Below are positions 7,736 through 16,999 of a stretch of 64,000 nt of DNA, in pieces (position 1 is the first letter of the stretch; every line of letters begins with the position of its first letter). Source of the stretch: an uncultured Bradyrhizobium sp. (GTDB lineage: Bacteria; Pseudomonadota; Alphaproteobacteria; Rhizobiales; Xanthobacteraceae); NCBI RefSeq assembly GCF_947648125.1, contig NZ_CANSMR010000012.1, positions 1 to 64,000 on the forward strand. Reading direction: 5' to 3'. Position numbers and translations under genes: made by a program. The notes under the pieces were generated by a model. The model worked only from the letters and a program-made list of their open reading frames with translations. It did not search any database and was not told where the DNA came from.

Positions 7736-9406
7736 TTATTTCAGAACCATCGCCGTGAACGGGTAGACATAGGCCTGCAGGGTCACGAACAGACCGACCA
7801 GGCACGCCAGCACGATCGAGTGCAGGAACACGTAGCGCAGGATCGATCCTTCGTGGCCGTACCAGTTGGTCGCAGTCGAGGCGACCACGATCGATTGCGC
7901 GTCGATCATCTTGCCCATCACGCCGCCCGAGGAGTTCGCGGCCGCCATCAGGATCGGCGACAGGCCGAGCTGCTCGGAGGTGATCTTCTGCAGATTGCCG
8001 AACAGCACGTTCGATGCGGTATCCGATCCGGTAAGCGCCACGCCGAGCCAGCCGAGCAAGGTGCCGAAGAAGGGATAGAGCACACCGGTCGCCGCGAAGG
8101 CGAGGCCGAGCGTGGCGTCGACGCCGGACAGCCGGGTCAGCGTGCCGATCGCCAGCATCGCCGAGATCGTGATCAGCGAGATCGCGCAGAGACGGATGGT
8201 GCGGCCATATTCGGCGATCAGCTTGGCAGGCGAGAAGCCCATCAAGAGACCCGAGATGATCGCGGCGATCAGCATGCCGGTGCCGGTGAACGACAAATAG
8301 GTGAAGCTGAACACGGCGCCTTCCGGCGTCGGCTTGGCGGCCACCGGCGGCACCTTGAAGATCAGCTTGTCGAGGTCGGGCACCGCATAGTTCCAGACGA
8401 AGTTGGCATTCGCCCAGGTCTTGAAGGCGCCGTTGCCCCAGATCAGCATCAGGATGCAGACGATGATCCACGGCAGCAGCGCGCTCCACAATTCGCCCCG
8501 GGTCAGCGGCGTCTTGTCGAGCGGCGGAGCGGCCGCCATCGTCGCCGCCGATTCATCGCGGCCGCGCAGCGCCGGCGACAGCCAGAGCTGCCTCGGCTGC
8601 CAGACCTTAAGGAACAGGATCAGCATGCCCATCGAGATCAGCGAGGCGCCGATGTCGACGATCCAGGGGTTGATGAAGTTCGAGATCACGAATTGCGGGA
8701 CCGCAAACGACACGCCGGTGACCAGGACCGCCGGCCAGATCTCCTTCATGCCGCGCCAGCCCGCGAACGCCCACACCACCCAGAACGGCACGATCAGCGA
8801 GAACAGCGGCAGCTGCCGGCCGACCATCGCGCCGAGGATGTAGGGATCGAGCCCGGTGACCGAGGCGAGGCCCTGGATCGGGGTGCCAAGCGCGCCGTAG
8901 GCGACCGGCGCCGTGTTGGCGATCAGCGACAGGCCGGAGGCCGCGAGCGGCGAGAAGCCGAGCCCGATCAGCACCGCGCCGGTGATCGCAACCGGCGTGC
9001 CGAACCCCGAGGCGCCCTCGAAGAAGGCGCCGAACGAGAACGCGATCAGGAGCAGCTGCAAGCGGCGATCCTCGGTGACGCCGCCGACCGCGCGCTTCAA
9101 CAGCTCGAACTTCCCGCACCTCACCGTGACCTGGTAGAGGAAGATGACGTTGAGCACGATCCAGCCGATCGGAAAGAACCCGGTGACGATGCCGAGGATC
9201 GATGCGCGGATCGACATGCCGGCCGGCATCGTGAACACGAAGATCGTGATCAGGTTGGTCACGATCACGGCGATGATGGCCGCGATATGCGCCTTCACCT
9301 TGCCACTGGCGATCAGGACCAGCAGCGTGACCACGGGAATGGCGGCCGCCAGCGTCGACAGCCCCGCATTGCCGAGCGGATTGTAGATTTGATTCCAGGT
9401 GCTCAT
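7736..9406 (-). CDS. lldP: L-lactate permease (LctP/LldP family)
   Basis: The 556-residue polytopic protein has ~13 membrane segments. It carries LctP hallmarks: the FFEGASGFGTPVAI loop (~residues 128-141), ANTAPVAYGALGTPI and SSGGVMGKMIDAQSIVVA near the C-terminus. LldP is a proton symporter for L-/D-lactate and glycolate in the inner membrane. The length matches E. coli LldP (551). Glycolate oxidase genes in the same window fit uptake and oxidation of 2-hydroxyacids. It has its own terminator and a 309-bp promoter region shared with a divergent ABC transporter. Confidence 0.95.
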   Translation of the reverse strand: MSTWNQIYNPLGNAGLSTLAAAIPVVTLLVLIASGKVKAHIAAIIAVIVTNLITIFVFTMPAGMSIRASILGIVTGFFPIGWIVLNVIFLYQVTVRCGKFELLKRAVGGVTEDRRLQLLLIAFSFGAFFEGASGFGTPVAITGAVLIGLGFSPLAASGLSLIANTAPVAYGALGTPIQGLASVTGLDPYILGAMVGRQLPLFSLIVPFWVVWAFAGWRGMKEIWPAVLVTGVSFAVPQFVISNFINPWIVDIGASLISMGMLILFLKVWQPRQLWLSPALRGRDESAATMAAAPPLDKTPLTRGELWSALLPWIIVCILMLIWGNGAFKTWANANFVWNYAVPDLDKLIFKVPPVAAKPTPEGAVFSFTYLSFTGTGMLIAAIISGLLMGFSPAKLIAEYGRTIRLCAISLITISAMLAIGTLTRLSGVDATLGLAFAATGVLYPFFGTLLGWLGVALTGSDTASNVLFGNLQKITSEQLGLSPILMAAANSSGGVMGKMIDAQSIVVASTATNWYGHEGSILRYVFLHSIVLACLVGLFVTLQAYVYPFTAMVLK

Positions 9407-9715
9407 CTCGGGATCCTTCCCACATTCTTATGCAGCGGACCGGCCTCGGTGCAGGCAGGCGCGCTGGTGCGATTGCGGGAGTCCGTCGGAAAGATTGCAG
9501 CCCCGGCTCGCGAATGAACGATCGGTAAGGATCGCTCACATCCTCGCGAAAAATCGAAGGTCCCCCGCCCCTCGCCGTTGTCGTCATGCTAGGGTTGACT
9601 CGATCGCCGGGACAAGCCAACGCTTGCATGCCAGAGCTACGACTTTAGTCGAAGGCTACGCCGATTGTCCCGATTCTTCAGGCCGTTGCGGCCGCTTCCC
9701 CGGAGACGGTAATCT
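9407..9715. other. Intergenic region between divergent lldP and ABC transporter genes
   Basis: These 309 bp must hold both promoters. I see no strong palindrome, RNA or small gene in them. Confidence 0.5.
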
Positions 9716-11458
9716 GTGAACAACATTCGCTCGACGCTCGCGACGGTGTGGCGCATCGCCTCGCCCTATTTCAACTCCGACGACAAATGGGCAGGCCGCG
9801 GACTTCTGGCCGCGGTGGTGATACTCGAGCTCGCCGCCGTCTTTCTGACCGTGCTGTTCAACCGCTGGAACAATGTTTTCTACAACGCGCTGCAGGAGCG
9901 TGATCAGGCGGTCTTCACCTATCAGATCGGCTATTTCTGCGTGCTCGCAGCGTTCTGGATCGGCCTGAAAGTCTACCAGCTCTATCTCAATCAATGGCTG
10001 CAGATCCGCTGGCGGCGCTGGATGACCACGCGTTATCTCGGCGGCTGGCTGCACGATGCCAACCACTATCGCATGCAGTTGCTCGGCGACGCCGCCGACA
10101 ACCCGGACCAGCGTATCGCCGACGACACCCAGCGCTTCGTCGAACAGACCCTGACGCTCGGGATCGGATTGCTGAGCGCCGTGGTGACCCTCGCCTCCTT
10201 CGTGTTCATTCTGTGGGGCCTGTCCAATCAGGCGCCGCTACATCTGTTCGGCAAGGACATCGCGATCCCCGGCTATCTGGTGCTGGGCGCGCTGGTCTAC
10301 GCGACCCTCGGAACGGTCTTGACCCACGTGATCGGCAGGCCGCTGGTTGACCTCAACTTCCGGCAGCAACGGTTCGAAGCCGACTTCCGCTTCAACCTGG
10401 TGCGGACCCGCGAGAACGCCGAGCAGATTGCACTGCTGCATGGTGAACCGGCGGAGCGCACGCGATTGCTCGATCGCTTCGGATTCGTAGTCGGAAACTG
10501 GCTCGACATCATGCAACGAACCAAGAAGCTGACCGCGTTCACCGCGACCTATTCGCAAGCCGCCGTGATCTTCCCCTACGTGCTGATCGCACCGGCCTAT
10601 TTCGCCAATAAGATCCAGCTCGGCGGCATGATGCAGACCGCCTCCGCCTTCAGCAGCGTGCAGGATTCACTGTCCTTCTTCATCTCGGCCTACCGGACGC
10701 TGGCCGAATGGCAATCGGTGGTCGCGCGTCTTGACGGCTTCGAGAAATCGATCCGCGGTGGCGATGCGCTCGCGCAACGGCAGGACATCATCCACGTCAA
10801 ACCTTCAGGCGGCGACGCCATCGATCTCGACGAACTCCTGGTCACCCTGCCGGACGGCAAGCCGTTGCTCGCGGCCGACGGCTTCAGCCTGCGCGACAAT
10901 GAACGCACCCTTGTCACCGGTCCCTCCGGCGCCGGCAAGTCGACGCTGTTCCGCGCGGTGGCCGGCATCTGGCCGTTCGGCCGCGGCGCGGTCAATATCC
11001 CGGCCAATGCCAGCCTGATGACGCTGCCGCAACGTCCCTATCTGCCGATCGGCTCGCTGCATGACGCGGTGGTCTATCCGGGCCGGGCTACAAGCTTCGA
11101 TGCGGGACGGGTCCGCGAGGTCCTCGCCGCCGTCGGACTGCCGCAACTCGCGGCGCGGCTCGAGGAAGAAGCGCACTGGAACCGGATGCTGTCGCTCGGC
11201 GAGCAGCAGCGGCTCGGCATCGCCCGCGCGCTGTTGCATGCACCGCAATTCCTGTTCCTCGACGAGGCGACGGCCTCGCTCGACGAGCCGTCGGAGGCCG
11301 CGTTGTACCGACTAATCGCCGAGAAGCTGCCCGGCACCACGGTGGTCTCGATCGGTCACCGCGCGACGCTCGACGCCTTCCACCAGCGCAACGTGTCGCT
11401 GGTCCGCGACGGCGACCGCTTCACCTTGCGTGACAAGGTCAAGGCCGCCGCGTCGTAG
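9716..11458 (+). CDS. SbmA/BacA-type ABC transporter (fused permease and ATPase)
   Basis: The 580-residue product starts with GTG. The N-terminal ~350 residues form the SbmA/BacA-like membrane domain with about six segments and the typical FNRWNNVFYNALQERD and NPDQRIADD motifs. The C-terminal ATPase has Walker A GPSGAGKST at ~402-410, a variant signature LSLGEQQRL and Walker B FLFLDEATASLD. The family includes BclA of Bradyrhizobium, which imports plant NCR peptides, and vitamin B12/peptide transporters. The exact substrate of this member is not shown by sequence. It is monocistronic. Confidence 0.92.
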   Translation: MNNIRSTLATVWRIASPYFNSDDKWAGRGLLAAVVILELAAVFLTVLFNRWNNVFYNALQERDQAVFTYQIGYFCVLAAFWIGLKVYQLYLNQWLQIRWRRWMTTRYLGGWLHDANHYRMQLLGDAADNPDQRIADDTQRFVEQTLTLGIGLLSAVVTLASFVFILWGLSNQAPLHLFGKDIAIPGYLVLGALVYATLGTVLTHVIGRPLVDLNFRQQRFEADFRFNLVRTRENAEQIALLHGEPAERTRLLDRFGFVVGNWLDIMQRTKKLTAFTATYSQAAVIFPYVLIAPAYFANKIQLGGMMQTASAFSSVQDSLSFFISAYRTLAEWQSVVARLDGFEKSIRGGDALAQRQDIIHVKPSGGDAIDLDELLVTLPDGKPLLAADGFSLRDNERTLVTGPSGAGKSTLFRAVAGIWPFGRGAVNIPANASLMTLPQRPYLPIGSLHDAVVYPGRATSFDAGRVREVLAAVGLPQLAARLEEEAHWNRMLSLGEQQRLGIARALLHAPQFLFLDEATASLDEPSEAALYRLIAEKLPGTTVVSIGHRATLDAFHQRNVSLVRDGDRFTLRDKVKAAAS

Positions 11459-11561
11459 GCGAGCGGATCAAGCTGCGGGCACTCGGCTCCCTCTTCCCGC
11501 TTGCGGGGGAGGCGCAGCCAGTCTGCCGCTTCAGTCTCGTCATCACCCGCGCCCGTAAAAC

Positions 11562-11591
11562 AAAAGGGGCGACAGATTGCTCTGCCGCCCC
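11562..11591 (-). terminator. Terminator of the porin-like gene
   Basis: GGGGCGACAGA-TTGC-TCTGCCGCCCC (one G-U pair in the minus-strand RNA) is followed on the minus strand by TTTTGTTTT, 21 bp after the stop. Confidence 0.85.
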
Positions 11592-11612
11592 CGCGATCCT
11601 CGGAAGAGGAAA

Positions 11613-12602
11613 TTACTTCAGGTTGGACATCGCGGTCAGGTCGACCGAGAGCTTGGCGATACCAGCCGCACCGCACCAATTGGAGCCCGTGCCGCCCGGA
11701 TTGATCGGGGTGACATTGGTGGTTCCACCTGCGGTGAAATCGCTGGTAAAGGCGCTGCAATTGCCCTTCGACAGGTCGGTGTCGGAGTAGCGCAGGTCAA
11801 GCGTGAACACCTTGTAGGTGAAGCCGATGCCGATGTTCCAGGTGTTGTAGTCGGCATACTTGATGCCGTTCGGGAACGCCGGAACGCCGTAGAAGCTGTC
11901 GGAGGTGCCGAGCCACTGCCGGCCGAACTCACCCGACACATACATGCCGACGCCGCTGGTGCCGAACACGGTGCTCGGCGCGGTATACTTGCCAATGATC
12001 GAGGAGTAGTTGCCCCAGGCGCCGGTGTTGAGGAAGTTCGGCGAGTAGTACTCGTTCAGGGTAAACGCCCAGTTGTCGTTGATGGTGTAGGTCACCTTGC
12101 CGTAGACTTCGAAGAACGAGACATCCTTCTTCATCACGTTGCCGTTCGCCAGGGCGTTGGCTGCGCACTCCGGGCTGAGCAGCTTGCCGGCGGTGTCGGT
12201 CGGCGCGCCGAAGAAGCAGGTTCCACCCGGATACAGGTAACCCCAGACACCGATGTCGAAGGCGAAGGCGCCGAAGGTCGGGCGGATACCGCCGTAGACG
12301 TCGACTTCGGCCGCAGCGCGGTTGGCGAAGGAGATGCTTTCGGTCGAGGTGCCGATGTAGAGCTGCAGGTCCTTGTTGACGTTGTAGCGCGGCTCGAAAT
12401 AGGCGGTGACCGACGGATTGTGGTTCGACTGGGTGACGCCGCGGAAGATGTAGTCGCTGACGATCCCGGCGCCGAAGGCAATGTCCCAGGGATCGAAGGG
12501 AGCCGGCGGCGGCGCCTTGACGGCCTTCACTGCCATGTCAGCTGCCATTGCCGAGCTCGAAATCATTGCTAGCGCCGTTGCTAACAAAGCCAGTTTCTTC
12601 AT
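11613..12602 (-). CDS. TorF-family putative outer-membrane porin
   Basis: The 329-residue product has a signal peptide (MKKLALLATALAMISSSAMA). Its mature part is rich in aromatic beta strands. The family pattern is near the N-terminus (SDYIFRGVTQSNHNPSVTAYFE), and alternating strands end in LSVDLTAMSNLK, so it is an outer-membrane beta barrel of the TIGR02001/TorF family. MKK was chosen as the start because GGGGA lies 5 bases upstream; MGIVMKK at 12614 is possible. It has a strong terminator and is monocistronic. The transported substrate is unknown. Confidence 0.85.
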   Translation of the reverse strand: MKKLALLATALAMISSSAMAADMAVKAVKAPPPAPFDPWDIAFGAGIVSDYIFRGVTQSNHNPSVTAYFEPRYNVNKDLQLYIGTSTESISFANRAAAEVDVYGGIRPTFGAFAFDIGVWGYLYPGGTCFFGAPTDTAGKLLSPECAANALANGNVMKKDVSFFEVYGKVTYTINDNWAFTLNEYYSPNFLNTGAWGNYSSIIGKYTAPSTVFGTSGVGMYVSGEFGRQWLGTSDSFYGVPAFPNGIKYADYNTWNIGIGFTYKVFTLDLRYSDTDLSKGNCSAFTSDFTAGGTTNVTPINPGGTGSNWCGAAGIAKLSVDLTAMSNLK

Positions 12603-12984
12603 GACGATCCCCATCTACTTTTCCAGACAGCCCAGCTCCGGTGGCCCCCAGGGCGCGCGATATCGGACTGCAACTCAATCGCGTGTGTTCAATCTGAAAC
12701 GCACCCCCTTTTTGGAGAAGGCGAAAAGACATGCATCTGCCGACTTTTTAGGCGTTCTGGCACTCTCGCTACACGTTGGTTGACGGGTGTTGCATTTGCA
12801 CCACAAGGCTGCGGCTCGCATTCCGGTTGAACGGCACGCCCAACCCGGAATCGCGCAACGGTTTGACGCGCTGCAGGCGGCGTCATTGCGAATCGCGTCC
12901 CCGCAAAACTACGGACTGCCGATACGGAAAAAGCCGCAGCGGCGTCCGCTGCGGCTTCGATCAGGTGAACCGGTGCAGGTTCGG
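12603..12984. other. Intergenic region between porin and histone-like genes
   Basis: These 382 bp hold the promoter of the porin gene on the minus strand and the terminator of the histone-like gene at 12928-12957. Nothing else is recognised. Confidence 0.5.
12928..12957 (-). terminator. Terminator of the histone H1-like gene
   Basis: A 12-bp perfect stem AAGCCGCAGCGG / CCGCTGCGGCTT with a CGT loop. The A-run at its left gives a T-run on the minus strand. Confidence 0.88.
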
Positions 12985-13386
12985 CTAGTGGTGCTCGCTG
13001 TCGGAAGTGCCCCAGCTCGGCGCCGGCTCGTGGCTCGGCGTAGCCCAGCTCGGGGCCGGCTGCGGCGCAGGCTCGGGTGCCGGGGGTGCTGCGACCGGGG
13101 CAGCCGGCTTCGGCGCGGCGGCCTTCTTCGGAGCGCTCTTCTTGGCGGCCTTCTTCGCAGCCGGCTTCGCGGCCTTCTTGGGCGCGGCCTTCTTCGGAGC
13201 AGCCTTCTTCGCAGCTTTCTTGGCTGTCTTCTTGGCGCTCTTCTTGGCTGACTTCTTCGCCGATTTCTTTGCAGACCTCTTCGCAGCCTTCTTGGCCGAC
13301 TTCTTCGCGGACTTCTTCTTCGCCGCTACCGCCTTCTTGGCCTTTTTGGCCTTCTTGCTTTTCTTCGCCTTCTTCGACTTCGCCAT
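12985..13386 (-). CDS. Histone H1-like Lys/Ala-rich DNA-binding protein
   Basis: The 133-residue product starts MAKSKKAKKSKKAKKAKK. About 85 residues of AKK/SAKK/AAKK repeats of the eukaryotic-H1 or Hc1/AlgP type follow, then a Pro/Ala hinge and an acidic-polar end (PSWATPSHEPAPSWGTSDSEHH). Such proteins coat DNA or RNA by charge and may organise the nucleoid. CAGGAGGACCACG before the ATG is an excellent ribosome binding site. PAPSW occurs twice near the C-terminus. It is monocistronic with its own terminator. Confidence 0.85.
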   Translation of the reverse strand: MAKSKKAKKSKKAKKAKKAVAAKKKSAKKSAKKAAKRSAKKSAKKSAKKSAKKTAKKAAKKAAPKKAAPKKAAKPAAKKAAKKSAPKKAAAPKPAAPVAAPPAPEPAPQPAPSWATPSHEPAPSWGTSDSEHH

Positions 13387-13599
13387 CGTGGTCCTCCTGT
13401 TGCCGCTGATTTGAGTCCACCGCGTATTGAAGTGATCGCTTGCCGGTCAGCAGCCGCACCTCGAGGAGAGGCACCTTCCACTTCGCTTGTCGGGCATGAT
13501 GGCCGCGCGATCGCTTCGCGTCTGTGGCAGGGAAGCGCCGGTCCTTCAGTTTGCGCCAGGGCAAGGCTGGGGTCCGGATCATGCTCGAATGGCAGTCGA

Positions 13600-14916
13600 T
13601 CAATTCAATCCTGGCCGGGGACCTCCTGTCGCCCAATCGAGAAGCTCAATCGTGTGCACCACAGGAACTGACGTACCGCCGGCAATCTGAACCATGCAGC
13701 CAATATTGCCCGCAGCGATCATGTCCGGTTTGACAAGCGCAATATTGGCGACCTTGCGATCGCGCAATCTGCTCGCAATGTCGGGCTGGAGAATGTTGTA
13801 GGTCCCCGCCGAACCGCAACACAAATGGCTCTCAGGCACATCTTTCACCACGAATCCATTCTTGGAAAGCAATTCTTTCGGAAGTTGAGTGATTTTCTGT
13901 CCATGCTGCAACGAACAAGCCGAGTGATAGGCGACGGTGATGTCGCCCTTCTGCGTTGAAGGCACGAGCTCGAGGCCAGCGAGATACTCGGTGATATCCT
14001 TTGCCAGCGCCGAGATTCGCTTGGCCGGCTCCGCGAATGTTTTGTCCTCGCGCAGCAGGTAGCCGTAGTCCTTGACAACTGTCCCACAGCCCGAGGTCGT
14101 CACCAGAATGGCGTCGAGCCCGTTCTGGTCCGCTTCCCTTTGCCACACCGTGATGTTGGCCCGAGCGCGCGCCAGCGCATCGCCGTCCTGTCCCATGTGA
14201 TGGGTCAACGCGCCGCAGCATTGCTCGTCCCTGACCAGCACCACCTCGACGCCGTGCCTGGTCAGCACGTTGATCGCGGCCTGATTGATGCGCGGCGCCA
14301 GCACCTGCTGGGCGCAGCCCTGCAGCAGCGCGACCCGCCCACGCCGACGGCCGGTCGCTGCAAACACGGTTCCGGCAGCCGGACCCGGCGGCGGCAGGCC
14401 GCGCGGCGCCAGCGCCAGCATGGCCTTGATCCGCCGCAGCAGGCCCGGGCTCGCCGCGCCGACCGACGGCGTTGGTAGCAACGCCGTGAACGGACGGGCG
14501 AGTCCGGCCAGGATCATGCTGATCCGGAACAGGCCCGGCCGCGGCAGCACGTAGGCAAGCACCGACCGCAGCAGCCGCTCGGTCAGCGGCCGCTCGTAAT
14601 CCCGCTCGATCCTGACCCGGGCCTGGTCGACGAGGTGCATGTAGTTCACGCCCGACGGACAGGTGGTCATGCAGGCGAGGCACGACAGGCAGCGGTCGAT
14701 ATGCTTGACCACGTCCGCCGTCGGCGGCTTGTCCTTCTCCAGCATCTCCTTGATCAGGTAGATGCGGCCGCGCGGACTATCGAGCTCGTCGCCGAGCAGC
14801 ACATAGGTCGGACAGGTCGCGGTGCAGAAGCCGCAATGCACGCAGGCGCGCAGGATCTTGTCGGCTTCCTTGATGTCGGGATCGGCAAGCTGCGCCAGGG
14901 TAAACTCGGTCTTCAT
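13600..14916 (-). CDS. glcF: Glycolate oxidase iron-sulfur subunit GlcF
   Basis: The 438-residue product has two [4Fe-4S] ferredoxin motifs near the N-terminus (CVHCGFCTATCP at ~residue 25 and CLSCLACMTTCPSG at ~75). Two C-terminal CCG domains follow (EQCCGALTHHMG and HLCCGSAGTYNILQP). With GlcD and GlcE it oxidises glycolate to glyoxylate and passes electrons to the quinone pool. The start ATG overlaps the glcE stop by 4 bp (ATGA), so the two are translationally coupled. The frame is open far upstream but that part is a shadow of glcE. Confidence 0.95.
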   Translation of the reverse strand: MKTEFTLAQLADPDIKEADKILRACVHCGFCTATCPTYVLLGDELDSPRGRIYLIKEMLEKDKPPTADVVKHIDRCLSCLACMTTCPSGVNYMHLVDQARVRIERDYERPLTERLLRSVLAYVLPRPGLFRISMILAGLARPFTALLPTPSVGAASPGLLRRIKAMLALAPRGLPPPGPAAGTVFAATGRRRGRVALLQGCAQQVLAPRINQAAINVLTRHGVEVVLVRDEQCCGALTHHMGQDGDALARARANITVWQREADQNGLDAILVTTSGCGTVVKDYGYLLREDKTFAEPAKRISALAKDITEYLAGLELVPSTQKGDITVAYHSACSLQHGQKITQLPKELLSKNGFVVKDVPESHLCCGSAGTYNILQPDIASRLRDRKVANIALVKPDMIAAGNIGCMVQIAGGTSVPVVHTIELLDWATGGPRPGLN

Positions 14917-16151
14917 GCAACCCCGCCTCGAATCATCCGCCCGCGGTTGAGGACCGACCTCGGATCGAAACTCGCCCGGACCCGTTCGCCGAGTGCGGCA
15001 AGCCCGGCTGGCTGCGGCTGGAACACATCGACCGCACGGCGCACATCCTCGGTGGCGCGGATCAGGGTGGCGTGGCCGCCGACCGCCTCGACCTGGCCGC
15101 GGACCAGCGCGGCCTGCGCGTCGGCACTCTGCGGCACCGCGGCCCAGATCAGCCCGCCGCCCCAGTCGTAAATTACGTCGCCACCGGTGGCGCGCGACAG
15201 CGCCTGACCGAGCGCGCCGCCTGAGGCCGGCGGGCAAACGATGCGCCACACCGGCCAGGCCCCGAGCGCGCCGTTCGCCGCAAACGGCACCACGTCGCGC
15301 AGCGCGCTCCAGATCGCAGCTGAGGCGTCGTCGGTGAGGCTGTCGACCGTTCCATAGGACGACAGTGTCTGGCTCAGCGAGGCCGCCCGGTGCGCCGCCG
15401 ACACCGAAATCCCCTCAAGCCGCACCAGCGTGACCGGCTGGCCGGAGGCTGCGAGGCCGGCGAGCGCGCCGGTCGCGGACCGCAACGCCGAACCGGGCAG
15501 ATGCGCCGCGCCCGAGACGTCGAAGGGCGAACCCAGCGCCGCCGTCATCGCCTTGTTGGCGGTGACGTCGTCGAGCCCGCGCAGCACCAGCGTCCGCTCG
15601 GCTTCCGGCTTCGGCATCACCTTGAGAGTCACCTCGGTCATGACCGCGAGCGTGCCCCAGGAACCGGTGAGCAGCTTGCAGAGATCGTAGCCGGTGACGT
15701 TCTTCACCACCCGCCCGCCGGTCTTGAAACTGTCGCCGAATCCGGACACCGCGTGCGCCCCGAGCAGGTGGTCCCGGGCGCCGCCGGCCTTGATGCGGCG
15801 CGGACCGGCAAGGCCGGCGCCGATCATGCCGCCGATCGTGCCGGCTCCCGCGGTGCCGAGCAGCACGGACATGTCCATCGGCTCGAAGGCGAATTGCTGG
15901 TTCTTGGCGTCGATCAGGGATTGCACGTCGGCGAGCGGCGCGCCGGCCTGCACGGTGATGATCAGCTCGTTCGGTTCATAGGAGCTGACCGCGTTCAGCA
16001 CCGAGACGTCGAGCACCGCATTGGTCGCCATCGGATGGCCGATGGCGCGTTTCGATCCGTGACCAATGACCTCAAGCGGCTGCTCGCTGGCGACAGCGGC
16101 GCGCACCACCTCTTCGACGTCCTGGACGTCTCTGACTTTCAGCGTTTCCAC
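14913..16151 (-). CDS. glcE: Glycolate oxidase FAD-binding subunit GlcE
   Basis: The 412-residue product has a PCMH-type FAD-binding domain (ITVQAGAPLADVQSLI, then GTAGAGTIGGMIGAGLAG and GGRVVKNVTGYDLCKLLTGS). It ends with VLNRGRMIRGG as in GlcE. It is the second flavoprotein of the glycolate oxidase complex and needs GlcD and GlcF. The start is GTG (METLKVRDV) with a weak ribosome binding site. glcF follows with a 4-bp overlap. glcD, normally just upstream, is instead ~4 kb away at 20230-21723. Confidence 0.93.
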   Translation of the reverse strand: METLKVRDVQDVEEVVRAAVASEQPLEVIGHGSKRAIGHPMATNAVLDVSVLNAVSSYEPNELIITVQAGAPLADVQSLIDAKNQQFAFEPMDMSVLLGTAGAGTIGGMIGAGLAGPRRIKAGGARDHLLGAHAVSGFGDSFKTGGRVVKNVTGYDLCKLLTGSWGTLAVMTEVTLKVMPKPEAERTLVLRGLDDVTANKAMTAALGSPFDVSGAAHLPGSALRSATGALAGLAASGQPVTLVRLEGISVSAAHRAASLSQTLSSYGTVDSLTDDASAAIWSALRDVVPFAANGALGAWPVWRIVCPPASGGALGQALSRATGGDVIYDWGGGLIWAAVPQSADAQAALVRGQVEAVGGHATLIRATEDVRRAVDVFQPQPAGLAALGERVRASFDPRSVLNRGRMIRGGVA

Positions 16152-16466
16152 CCGCTAGGCGGTAACGAAATTTAGCGCCGAAATCAAATGCGATGAACCC
16201 CACCGTCGCAATGCCGACGGAATGGCCCGGGAGCGGGGCTTGCCGCCGGACAGTGGTGGGAACGGCGGTCGGGCCACCCTGCTCGAGGTTTTGGCCACAT
16301 CGCGCATCCTGCGCAGGCGGAGACACAACACTTCGACCAATGTCGAACCATTTTCACGACATCGACATTTCGACCATCACCTAACCGAGTGCGCGGCACG
16401 ATCCCCTATCTGTCGCGATGCGGTTCGGCCGGCAAGACGGTTGGCGCAAATCATCTGGAGGCGATC
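16152..16466. other. Intergenic region between divergent glcE and ABM-family genes
   Basis: These 315 bp must hold two divergent promoters. No gene, terminator or strong repeat is seen. Confidence 0.5.
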
Positions 16467-16952
16467 ATGAAACGTTCGGAAGTCTCGACCACGACGATGA
16501 TGCTCACCCGACGATCGGCCATCGGCTCGTTCGCAGCGATCATGACGATCGCCGGCGTCTCGCCCTTCGCCGGATCGCAAGCTCGATCGGAGCAAAGCAA
16601 CGGAGGAATGCAAATGAAGCACTATGCGATGAGCACTCGAACCATCAGCGATGCGATCAACACGTCAGGCCTTCTGGTCGTGGCGCAATGGGAAGCCAAG
16701 GAAGGCCAGGCCGACAAGGTCGCGGCAATTCTCGATGGCTTCCTGCCCGAGGCGCAGAAGGACCCCGGCACCAAGCTGTTCCTGATCGGCCGCGGCAAGG
16801 ACAATCCGGCGCAATTCCTGTTTTACGAATTGTTCCAGGACGAAGCGGCGTTCAAGGCTCATGCGGAGAGCGCCTACTTCAAAACCTACATCGCGGAGCA
16901 GGCATTGCCGCTGCTCGCCAAGCGCGAACGGACGCAATACGTATTGCTGTGA
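16467..16952 (+). CDS. Exported ABM-family monooxygenase-like protein (Tat signal)
   Basis: The 161-residue product has a twin-arginine leader (LTRRSAIGSFAAIMTIAGVS at ~residues 14-33), so it should go to the periplasm folded. The mature domain is ABM-like: LLVVAQWEAKEGQADKVAAI, DPGTKLFLIGRG, and QFLFYELFQDEAAFKAH, then an end FKTYIAEQALPLL. CTGGAGGCGATC precedes the ATG; an upstream start at 16389 would hide the Tat leader. An exported ABM protein is unusual because most are cytoplasmic. It is monocistronic. Confidence 0.82.
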   Translation: MKRSEVSTTTMMLTRRSAIGSFAAIMTIAGVSPFAGSQARSEQSNGGMQMKHYAMSTRTISDAINTSGLLVVAQWEAKEGQADKVAAILDGFLPEAQKDPGTKLFLIGRGKDNPAQFLFYELFQDEAAFKAHAESAYFKTYIAEQALPLLAKRERTQYVLL

Positions 16953-16999
16953 TCGACGGCGCCGCGGGGAGGATACCAATCCCTCCCCGCGCGCGCAGA

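Noticed and set aside
7604-9517. Long open frame (637 codons) opposite the lactate permease
   Set aside because: Typical high-GC antisense frame with Arg/Asp/His-rich low-complexity sequence and no ribosome binding site; the permease on the other strand is certain.
12985-13386. AAG/GCC repeats suggesting a CRISPR or microsatellite array
   Set aside because: The repeats are in-frame Lys/Ala codons of a histone-like gene with ribosome binding site and terminator; no spacer structure.
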